Below, one piece after another: positions 7,712 through 14,257 of a DNA stretch of 14,257 nucleotides. The first letter of the stretch is position 1; each line of letters opens with the position of its first letter. Below the pieces are notes generated by a model, which saw nothing but the letters and a program-made list of their open reading frames with translations, was not told the origin of the DNA and ran no database searches. A program made the translations under genes and the position numbers. The stretch is from an uncultured Eubacteriales bacterium (GTDB lineage Bacteria > Bacillota > Clostridia > Peptostreptococcales > Anaerovoracaceae). Location: contig UQEW01000061.1 in assembly GCA_900540145.1 (NCBI GenBank), positions 1 to 14,257 on the forward strand, written 5' to 3'.

Positions 7712-8910
7712 TATTTTATGACATCGCATATATAGCTGATTTTGAAAGTGCCGTTGAGGGCTATAAGCTCTTTTATGGCGTCTGCGTCAGCTATGGAGGT
7801 ACCTGATTGAGACTGGCTTGCACTGCTTTCCAGCAGACCTAAAAGCGAAGATAAAGTAGTCGTTGTATCAGGCTGAAAGTTTTCTACATAACAATCGTCA
7901 AAACCATATGTTACTACCATATCGGCAACAGCCTCTTCATATGTGCCTATTTGATCTATCAATCCGTTCTCCAAAGCCTGTTGAGCCGAATATATCCGTC
8001 CGTCGGCCAACTCCTTGACTTGGGCGACAGACATGCCTCTGCCGTCAGCAACGATGGAAACAAACTGCTCATAAGATTCGTCTATGAGAGATTGGAATAT
8101 GGCACGCTGCTCCTCAGTCATCGGTTCTGTACTGCTGCCCATAGCCTTGTTTTCTCCTGAAGTTATAGTTTCGGTCTTGATTCCCAGGTTATCCAAAAGC
8201 TCGCTTACATCTATAAAGCTGCCCATAGTAACTCCTATAGACCCTGTCCAGCAATTTCTGTTAGCGATGATCTTATCGCATGAAGCGGAGATATAGTAAC
8301 CCCCGGAAGTTGCCTGAGACTGCATGGACGAGTATACAGGTCTGCCTGTAGTGTCCTGATATTCCTTTATTTTAAGATAAAGTTCATCCGAAGCATAAAC
8401 AGAGCCGCCCGGTGTGTCTACATAAAGAATGATACCTTTGTTCTGGTCATCTTCAATCATTGCATCAATAGCGTTAAGTATGTATTGGTGATTGTAAATA
8501 CCGCTGCTGTTTTCATCAATCGTATCTTGAACAAATATAGTGCCTATATAATCATGACCGAAATTAGTCGTAACTTCCGAAGACGATATGCCGGACACTC
8601 CGGATATATTTGATATGATTTTACTGCAACCTACTGCGATAAGCACTATGCACAGTATTATGAGACCTACTATAATAAGAGCCTTAGCCCAAGAAGGAAG
8701 CCGTTTCTGTCTGTGTTGGTTATATTCATCATCACGATATTTTGTACCGGTAAAGCCGCCGATGTTTCTGCCGCGGCTGATGTCAGCGGATGATGAGGCG
8801 CTTTCGCCGGCTGAAGCGGAAAATCTCCCGTTAGAGTAATATTGGACGTGTTTATCTTCTTTTACTGTTTCATCAAAATTATCGCCGCTGTTCTTGTTTG
8901 AAAAATCCAA
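7711..8910 (-). CDS. sppA: Signal peptide peptidase SppA-type, S49 serine protease
   Basis: A membrane-anchored peptidase that cuts remnant signal peptides and other membrane-embedded or envelope peptides. From the TTG start it has 399 residues (add 7 for the numbering below, which counts from ATG 8931): a cytoplasmic Ser/Asp-rich tail, one membrane helix at about 81-101, then the S49 domain outside. The YVDTPGGSVYAS block (170-181) precedes the nucleophile S209 in QATSGGYYIS; the general base is K262 in SGENKAMGS. This Ser-Lys dyad is that of the family, and the single-domain length matches Gram-positive SppA. The start is TTG 8910 because GGGAGG lies nine bases upstream, whereas the ATG at 8931 has no ribosome-binding site. 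The roughly 75-residue N-terminal tail is longer than usual. It is divergent from the GntR operon and ends in a hairpin. Confidence 0.92.
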   Translation of the reverse strand: MDFSNKNSGDNFDETVKEDKHVQYYSNGRFSASAGESASSSADISRGRNIGGFTGTKYRDDEYNQHRQKRLPSWAKALIIVGLIILCIVLIAVGCSKIISNISGVSGISSSEVTTNFGHDYIGTIFVQDTIDENSSGIYNHQYILNAIDAMIEDDQNKGIILYVDTPGGSVYASDELYLKIKEYQDTTGRPVYSSMQSQATSGGYYISASCDKIIANRNCWTGSIGVTMGSFIDVSELLDNLGIKTETITSGENKAMGSSTEPMTEEQRAIFQSLIDESYEQFVSIVADGRGMSVAQVKELADGRIYSAQQALENGLIDQIGTYEEAVADMVVTYGFDDCYVENFQPDTTTTLSSLLGLLESSASQSQSGTSIADADAIKELIALNGTFKISYICDVIK

Positions 8911-8919
8911 AATAATTGT

Positions 8920-8925
8920 CCTCCC
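8920..8925 (-). promoter_or_regulatory. Shine-Dalgarno deciding the TTG start of sppA
   Basis: GGGAGG on the minus strand is nine bases before TTG 8910. It would be inside the coding region if ATG 8931 were used. Confidence 0.75.
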
Positions 8926-8947
8926 TATCATACTAAAATCTATATTA

Positions 8948-8976
8948 ATTTTATCATGAAAGAAAAGGCAGGAAAA
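8948..8976 (-). promoter_or_regulatory. Candidate extended -10 promoter of sppA
   Basis: TGATAAAAT on the minus strand (plus 8948-8956) gives an extended -10 about 30-35 bases before the TTG start. The -35 (TTTTCC) is poor. Twelve bases over the -10 (plus-strand ATTTTATCATGA) are identical to those in the scfA promoter. Confidence 0.45.
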
Positions 8977-9006
8977 GAAAAACTTTACTATTTTAGCGTG
9001 TTGCCA

Positions 9007-9036
9007 TTGACAGTGTACTATCTGACGTGGTACACT
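9007..9036 (+). promoter_or_regulatory. Promoter and operator of the GntR/ABC operon
   Basis: TTGACA (9007-9012) and TACACT (9031-9036) are 18 bases apart. An inverted repeat, AGTGTAC (9012-9018) and GTACACT (9030-9036) with an 11-base centre, exactly fills the space between the -35 and -10 and overlaps both. A repressor dimer bound here would block RNA polymerase. The natural candidate is the YtrA-like protein encoded 33 bases downstream, giving autorepression; the pairing is inferred. Confidence 0.82.
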
Positions 9037-9068
9037 TAATACGAAAAGGGGAAAAGAAAGGGGAACGC

Positions 9069-9452
9069 ATGTTTAAAATCGATTTGCGAAGTCACAAATC
9101 AATATATGAGCAGATAACAGACGGTTTTAAAGAATTAATTATGACCGGCGATTTAGCATGCGAAGAAAAAATGCCGTCAGTCCGGGAGCTTTCCAAAAAT
9201 TTGGGAGTCAATCCTAACACTATAGCGAAAGCATATCGTGAATTGGAAAGACAGGGATATATATATACCGCTACAGGAGTGGGGACCTTTGTAGCAGATA
9301 AGAAAAATATCCTGGCTGACCCGGCAGAATTGGAGAAAGCAAAAGAAGCCCTTTGGCTGGGTTTCAGAGAGCTGCTTTTTCTCGGGATTGATTATGATGA
9401 GGCTGTAAAAATAGCAGAGGAACTGTTCGATGAAAGGAGGAAGGAGTTATGA
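9069..9452 (+). CDS. GntR-family transcriptional regulator, YtrA subfamily
   Basis: A 127-residue DNA-binding protein. The winged helix covers about 10-76: the SIYEQITDGFKELI helix, MPSVRELSKNLGVNPNTIAKAYRELERQG (35-63, including the recognition helix) and the wing GVGTFV (70-75). Only about 50 residues follow, predicted as two short helices for dimerisation. This short C-terminus, with no ligand domain, marks the YtrA subfamily, whose genes sit in front of ABC transporter genes they repress. The ATG at 9069 is preceded by AAAGGGGAA and is chosen over a GTG at 9027 that falls inside the operator. Its stop overlaps the ATPase start (ATGA), so the two are translationally coupled. The inducer is unknown; in Bacillus, related operons answer to cell-wall-active antibiotics. 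Confidence 0.95.
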   Translation: MFKIDLRSHKSIYEQITDGFKELIMTGDLACEEKMPSVRELSKNLGVNPNTIAKAYRELERQGYIYTATGVGTFVADKKNILADPAELEKAKEALWLGFRELLFLGIDYDEAVKIAEELFDERRKEL

Positions 9453-10156
9453 TTAAGATTGAAAATCTTTGTAAAAAATACGGAGATACTGAAATTTTAA
9501 AGGACTTCAACCTTACAGTTCCTAAGGGATCTGTTTATGGCCTTATGGGGCTTAACGGAGCCGGAAAAACGACGGTTATCAAGCATCTCGCAGGATTTGC
9601 GGAGCCTGATAGGGGAACCGTAACCATAGACGGGCAAAGCATAATAGACAATGAAGATTTAAAGGCGCGCGTTTTAATCATTCCGGATGACGTTTTTTTC
9701 TTCAACAGTTATAACTTAAAAGAGATGAAGGGGTTTTATCAAAAAATATACAGCAAGGGCTGGGACGAAAAGCGGTTTGAAGAGATGGTAAAGGAATTTT
9801 CTCTGGATACAAAGAGAAACATGGCAAAGTTCTCAAAGGGAATGAAAAAACAAGCAGCTTTTTGCCTCGCCCTGGCAGCGACGCCGGACTATTTGATTTT
9901 AGATGAACCGATAGACGGCTTGGATCCAATAGTTCGCAGAAAGCTATGGCATTTTATCATGGGAGATGTGGCGGAAAGAGATATGACTGTTTTGATTTCT
10001 TCCCATAATGCGAGAGAAATGGAAGATGTGTGTAATTACATAGGAATAATTGCAGGAGGAAAAATGATTTTTGAAGGAGATTTGCTGGAAATCATGCCTG
10101 CTTCAATAGAAGAAATTTTTATTGAGAAGCTCGGAGGTGAGAATGGTGAAGCTTAG
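9449..10156 (+). CDS. ABC transporter ATP-binding protein (YtrB-like)
   Basis: A 235-residue cytoplasmic ATPase that powers the permease encoded next. Walker A is GLNGAGKT (34-41), the signature is degenerate (FSKGM, 128-132, rather than LSGGQ), Walker B with the catalytic Glu is LILDEP (149-154), the D-loop is GLDP (157-160), and the switch is H186. At the Q-loop position the sequence reads IIPDD (77-81) with no obvious Gln, a variation I recall from the YtrB/BcrA-like exporters. AGGAGG lies upstream and the ATG overlaps the regulator stop. The C-terminal end overlaps the start of the permease by 14 bases. Role: probably export or lipid/peptide handling in the membrane; the substrate is unknown. 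Confidence 0.95.
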   Translation: MIKIENLCKKYGDTEILKDFNLTVPKGSVYGLMGLNGAGKTTVIKHLAGFAEPDRGTVTIDGQSIIDNEDLKARVLIIPDDVFFFNSYNLKEMKGFYQKIYSKGWDEKRFEEMVKEFSLDTKRNMAKFSKGMKKQAAFCLALAATPDYLILDEPIDGLDPIVRRKLWHFIMGDVAERDMTVLISSHNAREMEDVCNYIGIIAGGKMIFEGDLLEIMPASIEEIFIEKLGGENGEA

Positions 10157-12068
10157 AAATCCGTTTTGCGTTTCGGGCGCCTTGATGAAAGAAATATTTA
10201 AGATGTATTGGTATATCCCGTTAATTACTTTTGTGCTGTATTTTTTTACAGGCATAATACCTATACTTTCAAATATTTCCAACATAGAATCCATAGACTA
10301 CTACATTTATGAGTCAATTAAAAATACCAACATAATTTACACAGGCATAATGTGTGCGACTCCGGTAATAACAGCAGTTTTAATGATGGGCTTTATCCAC
10401 AAAGAATCTAAGGCAATGATGCTGCATGCCTTGCCGCTGTCACGGAATCGTATATTTAATTCATACTACATTTCAGGTTGGCTGATGTGTGTTCTACCGT
10501 TGATTTTAATGGTAATTCCATATATGCTGCTGGCATTGAAGATAGATGTCTTGGCACGTGTTGATGTTTTGCTCTGGCTGCTTTCATCTGTTGCCGTCAT
10601 GACCTGGTTCTACGGCATAACGGTATTCACAGGAAGCCTTACAGGGACAGCAGTTATGAACATTTTGGCGACAGGCGTGCTTACAGTCATATTCCCTTTG
10701 CTTGTGACTATTTCAGGCTCTTATTGTGATATTTTTATACAGGGCTATTATAAAATGCCTGAGTGGATTAGCGATATTTCGAGAAATTTTAATCCGGCAA
10801 TGAATTTGCTTTTTCGATACAAAGAAGACAGTCCGTCCGATACAATATTTATAATATATTTCGCTGTCGGAATTCTCTTCTCATTAATAGGCAGGAAGAT
10901 ATATAAAACCAGAAAACTGGAAAGAATAGGCAATTCTACTCTTTCAAAGTGTTTTGAAGAATTGATGACTTATCTGGTAGTATTTATCGGAATGAGCGCT
11001 TTTGGACTTATGATGTGTACTTTCAGTACTTCAAAAGCAATCATTATTTTCGGCATGCTTGTTGGAACGCTGGTAACATTTTTCATAGTAAAAATAATCG
11101 TTAACAGAAGCGTTAGAATATTCAGCAAAGATTCCATTCGTTCTTTGGCTGTTTATTTTGCCATAGCTGCGTTGTTTATAGCGTTGACAGTTTTCGACGT
11201 TACAGGTTTTACCAAGAGAGTACCTGAAGTAGATGAGGTTGAATCTGTAAACATGAACGATGTAGTGCTAAGTTACGGAACTTTGCAAACATATGGAATA
11301 GTTTCCAAAGACAATAAAAGCGATGAAAGAGCTTTTACTTCTCCGGAATCAATTGAGAAGATAGCAGAACTTCATCAGTACATAGTGGACAACGAACTCT
11401 ATAATGAAAATTATCAGTCAGATGGCGCCGTGATATATGACATTGATGGGCAGCCTACAGTTATTGAAAATGAGTATATTCATATAAAGTACAAACTCAA
11501 AAACGGAAGAACAATCGAACGTCAATACGATTTGGTCATGGATCAGCATGTGGCAGAGATGCTTGATGAACTTCTGACAAGCGATGAATATAGAGAGAAA
11601 AACAGTATTCTATCTTACATAAATATAGAAGAAATAAATTATATTCAGCTTATCGGTTTGACAACAGAATATTATGATTACTATTATGGAGATGCAGAAG
11701 ATGAGGCAGAAGATGTTGCAGAAGATGCGGCGGAAGATACGGCAGGCATATATGAAGAACGAGATATTAACAATATGGCGGTGATAGACAACCCAAAACT
11801 TATAAAGAAGATATTTACAGCATGGGACAAAGACATGAGAAGTTTCGGTTATGTATACAATAATGAGAACGTTTCTGTTTATAACGATGTTGTTAATATA
11901 GAAATATTTTTTAAAGATTCTAATAAAAGCAGTAAAAAGAAACATGATAACAGGTCTGACAGTGTCACTTTAGTTGTTAAAGACATATATACAAATGTTA
12001 TTTCATGTCTGAAAGATAATGGATATGGTTATATAGTAGGATATGAGGACGGCAAGGCACAGGAATGA
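10143..12068 (+). CDS. ABC-2-type permease with large C-terminal extracytoplasmic domain
   Basis: A 641-residue membrane protein and the last gene of the operon. It has about nine hydrophobic segments near 24-44, 65-85, 110-132, 143-166, 170-190, 234-252, 272-292, 298-318 and 334-353, then about 290 mostly hydrophilic residues. The ABC-2 core probably lies in the first six helices, with the motif KAMMLHALPLSR (90-101), which resembles the coupling region of YtrC/D-type permeases. Similar proteins of about 650 residues follow YtrA/YtrB pairs in Clostridia; I recall a domain of unknown function (DUF6449) in the C-terminus, unverified here. A four-unit AED-x repeat sits at 518-533. The ATG at 10143 follows GGAGGTGAG closely; GTG 10146 is a possible alternative. 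A terminator follows at once. Confidence 0.88.
   Translation: MVKLRNPFCVSGALMKEIFKMYWYIPLITFVLYFFTGIIPILSNISNIESIDYYIYESIKNTNIIYTGIMCATPVITAVLMMGFIHKESKAMMLHALPLSRNRIFNSYYISGWLMCVLPLILMVIPYMLLALKIDVLARVDVLLWLLSSVAVMTWFYGITVFTGSLTGTAVMNILATGVLTVIFPLLVTISGSYCDIFIQGYYKMPEWISDISRNFNPAMNLLFRYKEDSPSDTIFIIYFAVGILFSLIGRKIYKTRKLERIGNSTLSKCFEELMTYLVVFIGMSAFGLMMCTFSTSKAIIIFGMLVGTLVTFFIVKIIVNRSVRIFSKDSIRSLAVYFAIAALFIALTVFDVTGFTKRVPEVDEVESVNMNDVVLSYGTLQTYGIVSKDNKSDERAFTSPESIEKIAELHQYIVDNELYNENYQSDGAVIYDIDGQPTVIENEYIHIKYKLKNGRTIERQYDLVMDQHVAEMLDELLTSDEYREKNSILSYINIEEINYIQLIGLTTEYYDYYYGDAEDEAEDVAEDAAEDTAGIYEERDINNMAVIDNPKLIKKIFTAWDKDMRSFGYVYNNENVSVYNDVVNIEIFFKDSNKSSKKKHDNRSDSVTLVVKDIYTNVISCLKDNGYGYIVGYEDGKAQE
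11694..11741 (+). repeat. 12-bp tandem repeat (4 units) in the permease
   Basis: Four units of GCAGAAGATNNN (the last starts GCGGAAGAT) encode AEDE, AEDV, AEDA and AEDT, an acidic stretch in the extracytoplasmic domain. The units share the first nine bases and differ in the last codon. Confidence 0.9.
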
Positions 12069-12088
12069 AAGGCATGACGAAGCCTTTT
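12068..12088 (+). terminator. Intrinsic terminator of the GntR/ABC operon
   Basis: AAAGGC (12068-12073) pairs with GCCTTT (12082-12087) around an 8-base loop and is followed by TTCTT. It overlaps the last base of the permease stop codon. The stem is short, so readthrough is possible. Confidence 0.55.
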
Positions 12089-12139
12089 CTTGGACTTGCC
12101 GGCATATGATGACTATAAGACATATTTATACTCTATATG

Positions 12140-12182
12140 ATAAAATGTGAGCCTTTGTATTTTACAATGGTTCACATTTTAT
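12140..12182. terminator. Long imperfect hairpin, bidirectional terminator candidate
   Basis: Outer arms ATAAAATGTGA and TCACATTTTAT form 11 bp, inner pairs CC/GG and TTGTA/TACAA continue the stem with two single mismatches, and the loop is TTT. A T-rich stretch follows. It is probably a backup terminator for the upstream operon. A possible extended -10 (TGATAAAAT) for the flavoprotein gene overlaps its left edge (12138-12146). The rest of 12183-12290 holds only very short open frames. Confidence 0.65.
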
Positions 12183-12290
12183 TTATAATAAGTTAGCGGA
12201 GCTAATTATGAAAAAAAGAGTATCTGCTCCTAAAGCGTCATAAAATCATGATGAATAGAAAGAGATTCATAAAATCAGTGTGAGGGGAAA

Positions 12291-13880
12291 ATGAAATATT
12301 ATAAAAATATAATTGTAGGCGGAGGTGCGGCAGGAATCTTTTGCGCATGCGGGCTGCTGAATATGAATAAAACAGCAGCGGCTCCGGCGGCGGTTCAGGA
12401 TGTGAAAGCTGCGACCTTTGCAACCGGCAAAGCTGCGAAAAACTCCGCAGAGGATGTTCCCGACAGGCATATTGCTGGCAATCATGCCCCCAACAATCAT
12501 GCCCCCAACAATCATACCCCCAGCAATCATGCCCCCGGCAAGTCCCTTACCGGGACCCTTATACTAGAGAAAACATCTAAATTGGGGACAAAACTTCTCA
12601 TGTCAGGAAAGGGCCAGTGTAACATAACCCATGGAGGACCTGTAAGAGATTTTGTAGTACATTATGGGGACAAGGGAAAATCGATAAGAAAGCTGCTGCA
12701 AAGACACAGCAATGTCAAGCTGTGTCGCTTTATGGAAAGCATAGGCGTGCCACTAACAGAAAGAGAGGACGGGAAAATTTTCCCTTCATCTCTGGACAGC
12801 CGCGACGTACTATCGTCCTTGATGAAATATATAACAAAAGGTGGGGTGGAAATAAGAAAGAATATCTCGATAACCGGGATAAAATATGATGAGGAAAAAA
12901 ACGTTTTTTATTTGAAGATCTTGGCATCAGCGGCAGAAACTTTTGAAGGAACATTTGAAGAAACATTGGAAGAAACATTGGCATGCACCAACCTCATAAT
13001 TGCCACAGGAGGATGTTCCTATCCGTCTACAGGGTCAGATGGATCTATGTTTAAGCTGCTTAAGAGGGATTTGCGCCTTGATATAGTAACGCCAAAACCT
13101 GCTCTCACACCTGTTTATGCAGAAAATTACAGGTTTGGGGATTTGAGCGGAGTAAGCTTTAAAGATATAAGCATGAACGTTTCGTCAGAAAGCTTAAATC
13201 GAACCTTTTGCGGCGATTTGCTTTTTACCCACAAAAACCTCTCCGGCCCGCTGATTCTCAACAACTCCAGATACATCAGCCCCGGCGCCAGGCTGATCTT
13301 CAACTTCCTGGCGCCGGTCAGCGGGCCGGAGGCCATTGCCCGGTTCAAAAGAGACTTCCCGGGCAATGGCAAATCGCCGCAAGGATATATGAGCGACGAT
13401 TTAGGTTTGCCAAGGCGGTTTGCACAGCTTATAGCAGTGGAGCTTAATATCGGTGAAAATAAAGTTTCGCAGCTTTCCGGCAGCCAGATAAAAGCTCTTG
13501 CTGCCGCGCTGACAGCGGCACCATTTACAGTCAGCGGCCTTGCCGGCTTCAAAGAAGCCATGGTGACTAAAGGCGGAATAAGTCTTGAAGAACTGGATTT
13601 ATCTAATATGAAAAGCTTGAAATATCCGGGGCTTTACTTTATAGGCGAGATTGTAGATGTAGATGGCGACACAGGCGGATACAACCTCCAGTTCGCCTTT
13701 TCGTCGGCATGGGCGGCAGCAGCAGACATCAGCCGCTCTGCCGTGGACATCAGTAATTACGCCGACACAGACAGCAGCAGTTCCACAGACGCCGACAGCA
13801 GCATTTCCGCCGACGCAGATATCAGTAACTCCGCCGTGTCCTCGGACACCGGCAATACTGATGCGCAGTCTGTGCCTTAG
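12291..13880 (+). CDS. HI0933/BaiN-family FAD-dependent oxidoreductase with repeat-rich insertions
   Basis: A 529-residue flavoprotein of the family that includes HI0933/YhiN and BaiN. The dinucleotide-binding start is IIVGGGAAG (7-15). After the first helix comes an insertion (about 25-87) not expected in a Rossmann fold. The second strand then follows with LILEKTSKLGTKLL (90-103) and the conserved SGKGQCNITH (105-114). Later markers are IIATGGCSYPSTGSDG (236-251), FTHKNLSGPLIL (312-323), VTKGGISLEELD (425-436) and the FAD-binding end GLYFIGEIVDVDGDTGGYNLQFAFSSAW, which is in two parts at about 447-474. The C-terminal 50 residues are low-complexity Ser/Asp/Ala. Usual family length is about 400-420, so about 110 residues are extra, all in repeat-like tracts. 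GAGGGG precedes the ATG. The substrate is unknown; BaiN acts on bile acids, but that cannot be transferred here. Confidence 0.92.
   Translation: MKYYKNIIVGGGAAGIFCACGLLNMNKTAAAPAAVQDVKAATFATGKAAKNSAEDVPDRHIAGNHAPNNHAPNNHTPSNHAPGKSLTGTLILEKTSKLGTKLLMSGKGQCNITHGGPVRDFVVHYGDKGKSIRKLLQRHSNVKLCRFMESIGVPLTEREDGKIFPSSLDSRDVLSSLMKYITKGGVEIRKNISITGIKYDEEKNVFYLKILASAAETFEGTFEETLEETLACTNLIIATGGCSYPSTGSDGSMFKLLKRDLRLDIVTPKPALTPVYAENYRFGDLSGVSFKDISMNVSSESLNRTFCGDLLFTHKNLSGPLILNNSRYISPGARLIFNFLAPVSGPEAIARFKRDFPGNGKSPQGYMSDDLGLPRRFAQLIAVELNIGENKVSQLSGSQIKALAAALTAAPFTVSGLAGFKEAMVTKGGISLEELDLSNMKSLKYPGLYFIGEIVDVDGDTGGYNLQFAFSSAWAAAADISRSAVDISNYADTDSSSSTDADSSISADADISNSAVSSDTGNTDAQSVP
12480..12539 (+). repeat. 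15-bp tandem repeat (4 units) in the flavoprotein
   Basis: Units start at 12480, 12495, 12510 and 12525. The first two are identical (AATCATGCCCCCAAC). They encode NHAPN, NHAPN, NHTPS and NHAPG (residues 64-83) within the insertion after the first glycine-rich helix. Confidence 0.95.
12945..12980 (+). repeat. 12-bp tandem repeat (3 units) in the flavoprotein
   Basis: GAAGGAACATTT is followed by two identical GAAGAAACATTG units. They encode EGTF, EETL and EETL, just before the conserved IIATGG strand. A partial fourth unit (GAAACTTTT) precedes them. Confidence 0.9.
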
Positions 13881-13911
13881 CAAAGCGGCTGAGGCGTTCG
13901 CCTCTTGCGTT

Positions 13912-13920
13912 GGGGGGGGG
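13912..13920. repeat. G9 homopolymer
   Basis: Nine consecutive G on the plus strand in intergenic DNA, 32 bases after the flavoprotein stop and next to a GC-rich inverted repeat. Such tracts slip during replication. Confidence 0.9.
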
Positions 13921-13956
13921 CCGGCACCGCTTAATCCCGGCGTGCCGGCACCTATG

Positions 13957-14198
13957 CCCCACGATTCGGATCAAAAAAGCAAAAATCGTGGGGCAAAAAC
14001 CCACTTTCTCAAGGAAAAAAGTAAAAATCGTGGGGATTGCAGTCTATACAGCAACTGACAAAGTTTACATAAAATAAAAAACATAGCTTTATGTAAATTT
14101 ACTCATCGAATGATGTCATCAATATGACTGATAACGGCTTTTGCATCCCCACGATTTAAGAAAAAACGATCAAATCGTGGGGATTTGCCCCACGATTT
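13957..14198. repeat. Cluster of six CCCCACGATT repeats in both orientations
   Basis: Forward copies are at 13957-13966, 14147-14156 and 14188-14197; reverse copies (AATCGTGGGG) are at 13984-13993, 14026-14035 and 14173-14182. Two copies belong to a 21-bp direct repeat (13973-13993 and 14015-14035, one mismatch, 42 bases apart). The last pair forms an 11-bp hairpin (14172-14182 with 14188-14198, loop ATTTG). The pair 14025-14037 and 14145-14157 forms 13-bp inverted ends around a 107-base segment. Confidence 0.92.
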
Positions 14199-14217
14199 AA
14201 TAAGTAAATTATTTATT

Positions 14218-14249
14218 TAACGTCCCGAATTTTCACTTTCGGGACGTTA
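14218..14249. terminator. Strong 12-bp hairpin near the right edge
   Basis: TAACGTCCCGAA and TTCGGGACGTTA surround an 8-base loop. The minus-strand tail is A/T-rich (AATAAATAATTT) and the plus-strand tail is not T-rich, so it may end a minus-strand gene lying beyond the window. That gene is not visible. Confidence 0.45.
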
Positions 14250-14257
14250 CCTCTAAA

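Larger units (their letters stand above)
13881..14257. other. Gene-free repeat-rich region at the right end
   Basis: I see no credible gene here. It starts with a hairpin GAGGCG-tt-CGCCTC (13891-13904), 10 bases after the flavoprotein stop, a weak terminator candidate. Next come the G9 run and an 8-bp GC-rich inverted repeat (GCCGGCAC 13920-13927 with GTGCCGGC 13942-13949). The ACGATT-type repeat cluster (13957-14198) and a strong hairpin (14218-14249) follow. Inside the cluster, TTTACATAAA and TTTATGTAAA (about 14064-14095) form another hairpin. Confidence 0.8.

Noticed and set aside
7711..8910. Lipoprotein signal (AVGC near residue 102 by ATG numbering) in SppA
   Set aside because: The Cys follows a membrane helix that starts about 80 residues in, and the -3 residue is Ala; a simple membrane anchor fits better.
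12208..12243. Tiny frame MKKRVSAPKAS before the flavoprotein, considered as a leader peptide
   Set aside because: It is only 11 codons with no regulatory codon run and no attenuator structure after it.
13663..14058. A 131-aa plus-strand frame running from the flavoprotein end into the repeat region
   Set aside because: It overlaps the real gene in another frame, reads through the G9 run and the repeats, and resembles no protein.
13973..14182. Direct repeats of about 21 bp with regular spacing, resembling a small CRISPR array
   Set aside because: There are only two good copies and one diverged copy, copies occur in both orientations, the spacing is not constant, and no cas gene is in the window.

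Overview
The window looks like a chromosomal segment from a low-GC Gram-positive anaerobe of the class Clostridia. The best lineage marker is the SCIFF pair, a tiny seven-cysteine peptide and its radical SAM/SPASM maturase, which is nearly universal in Clostridia and rare elsewhere. A TGS-less threonyl-tRNA synthetase, an LCP protein, a YtrA-type GntR/ABC operon and Gram-positive ribosome-binding sites fit this. I cannot resolve family or genus from sequence alone.

Layout. (1) 1-3796, plus strand: the end of a membrane O-acyltransferase, then thrS, then a LytR-CpsA-Psr protein, tightly spaced and probably one transcript. They end at a bidirectional terminator (3831-3867). (2) 3893-5519, minus strand: the SCIFF RiPP locus, with scfA (48-aa precursor) transcribed first, an intercistronic hairpin, then scfB (maturase). 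The short scfA gene was found by reading the minus strand. (3) 5669-7449, minus strand: an ArsB/NhaD-type ion transporter followed by a 156-aa protein of unknown function. (4) 7711-8910, minus strand: an SppA-type S49 peptidase. It is divergent from (5) 9069-12068, plus strand: a YtrA-like GntR repressor, an ABC ATPase and a large ABC-2-type permease with overlapping starts and stops. A clear inverted-repeat operator overlaps their promoter. (6) 12291-13880, plus strand: an HI0933/BaiN-type flavoprotein with unusual repeat-built insertions. (7) 13881-14257: no gene found. It holds a G9 run, six copies of a 10-bp motif in both orientations, and several strong hairpins.

How the genes relate. 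The acyltransferase and the LCP protein both suggest envelope glycopolymer work. The GntR/ABC unit looks like a self-repressed export or envelope-stress module. SCIFF is an independent peptide-modification system with no transporter or dedicated protease beside it. The most interesting points are the SCIFF variant (an extra Cys at 13, and Gly at the position I recall as the Thr crosslink acceptor), in-frame tandem-repeat expansions in two genes, and the dense repeat cluster at the right end. I see no clear undescribed multi-gene system. The SCIFF variant and the right-end repeat region are the best candidates for something new.
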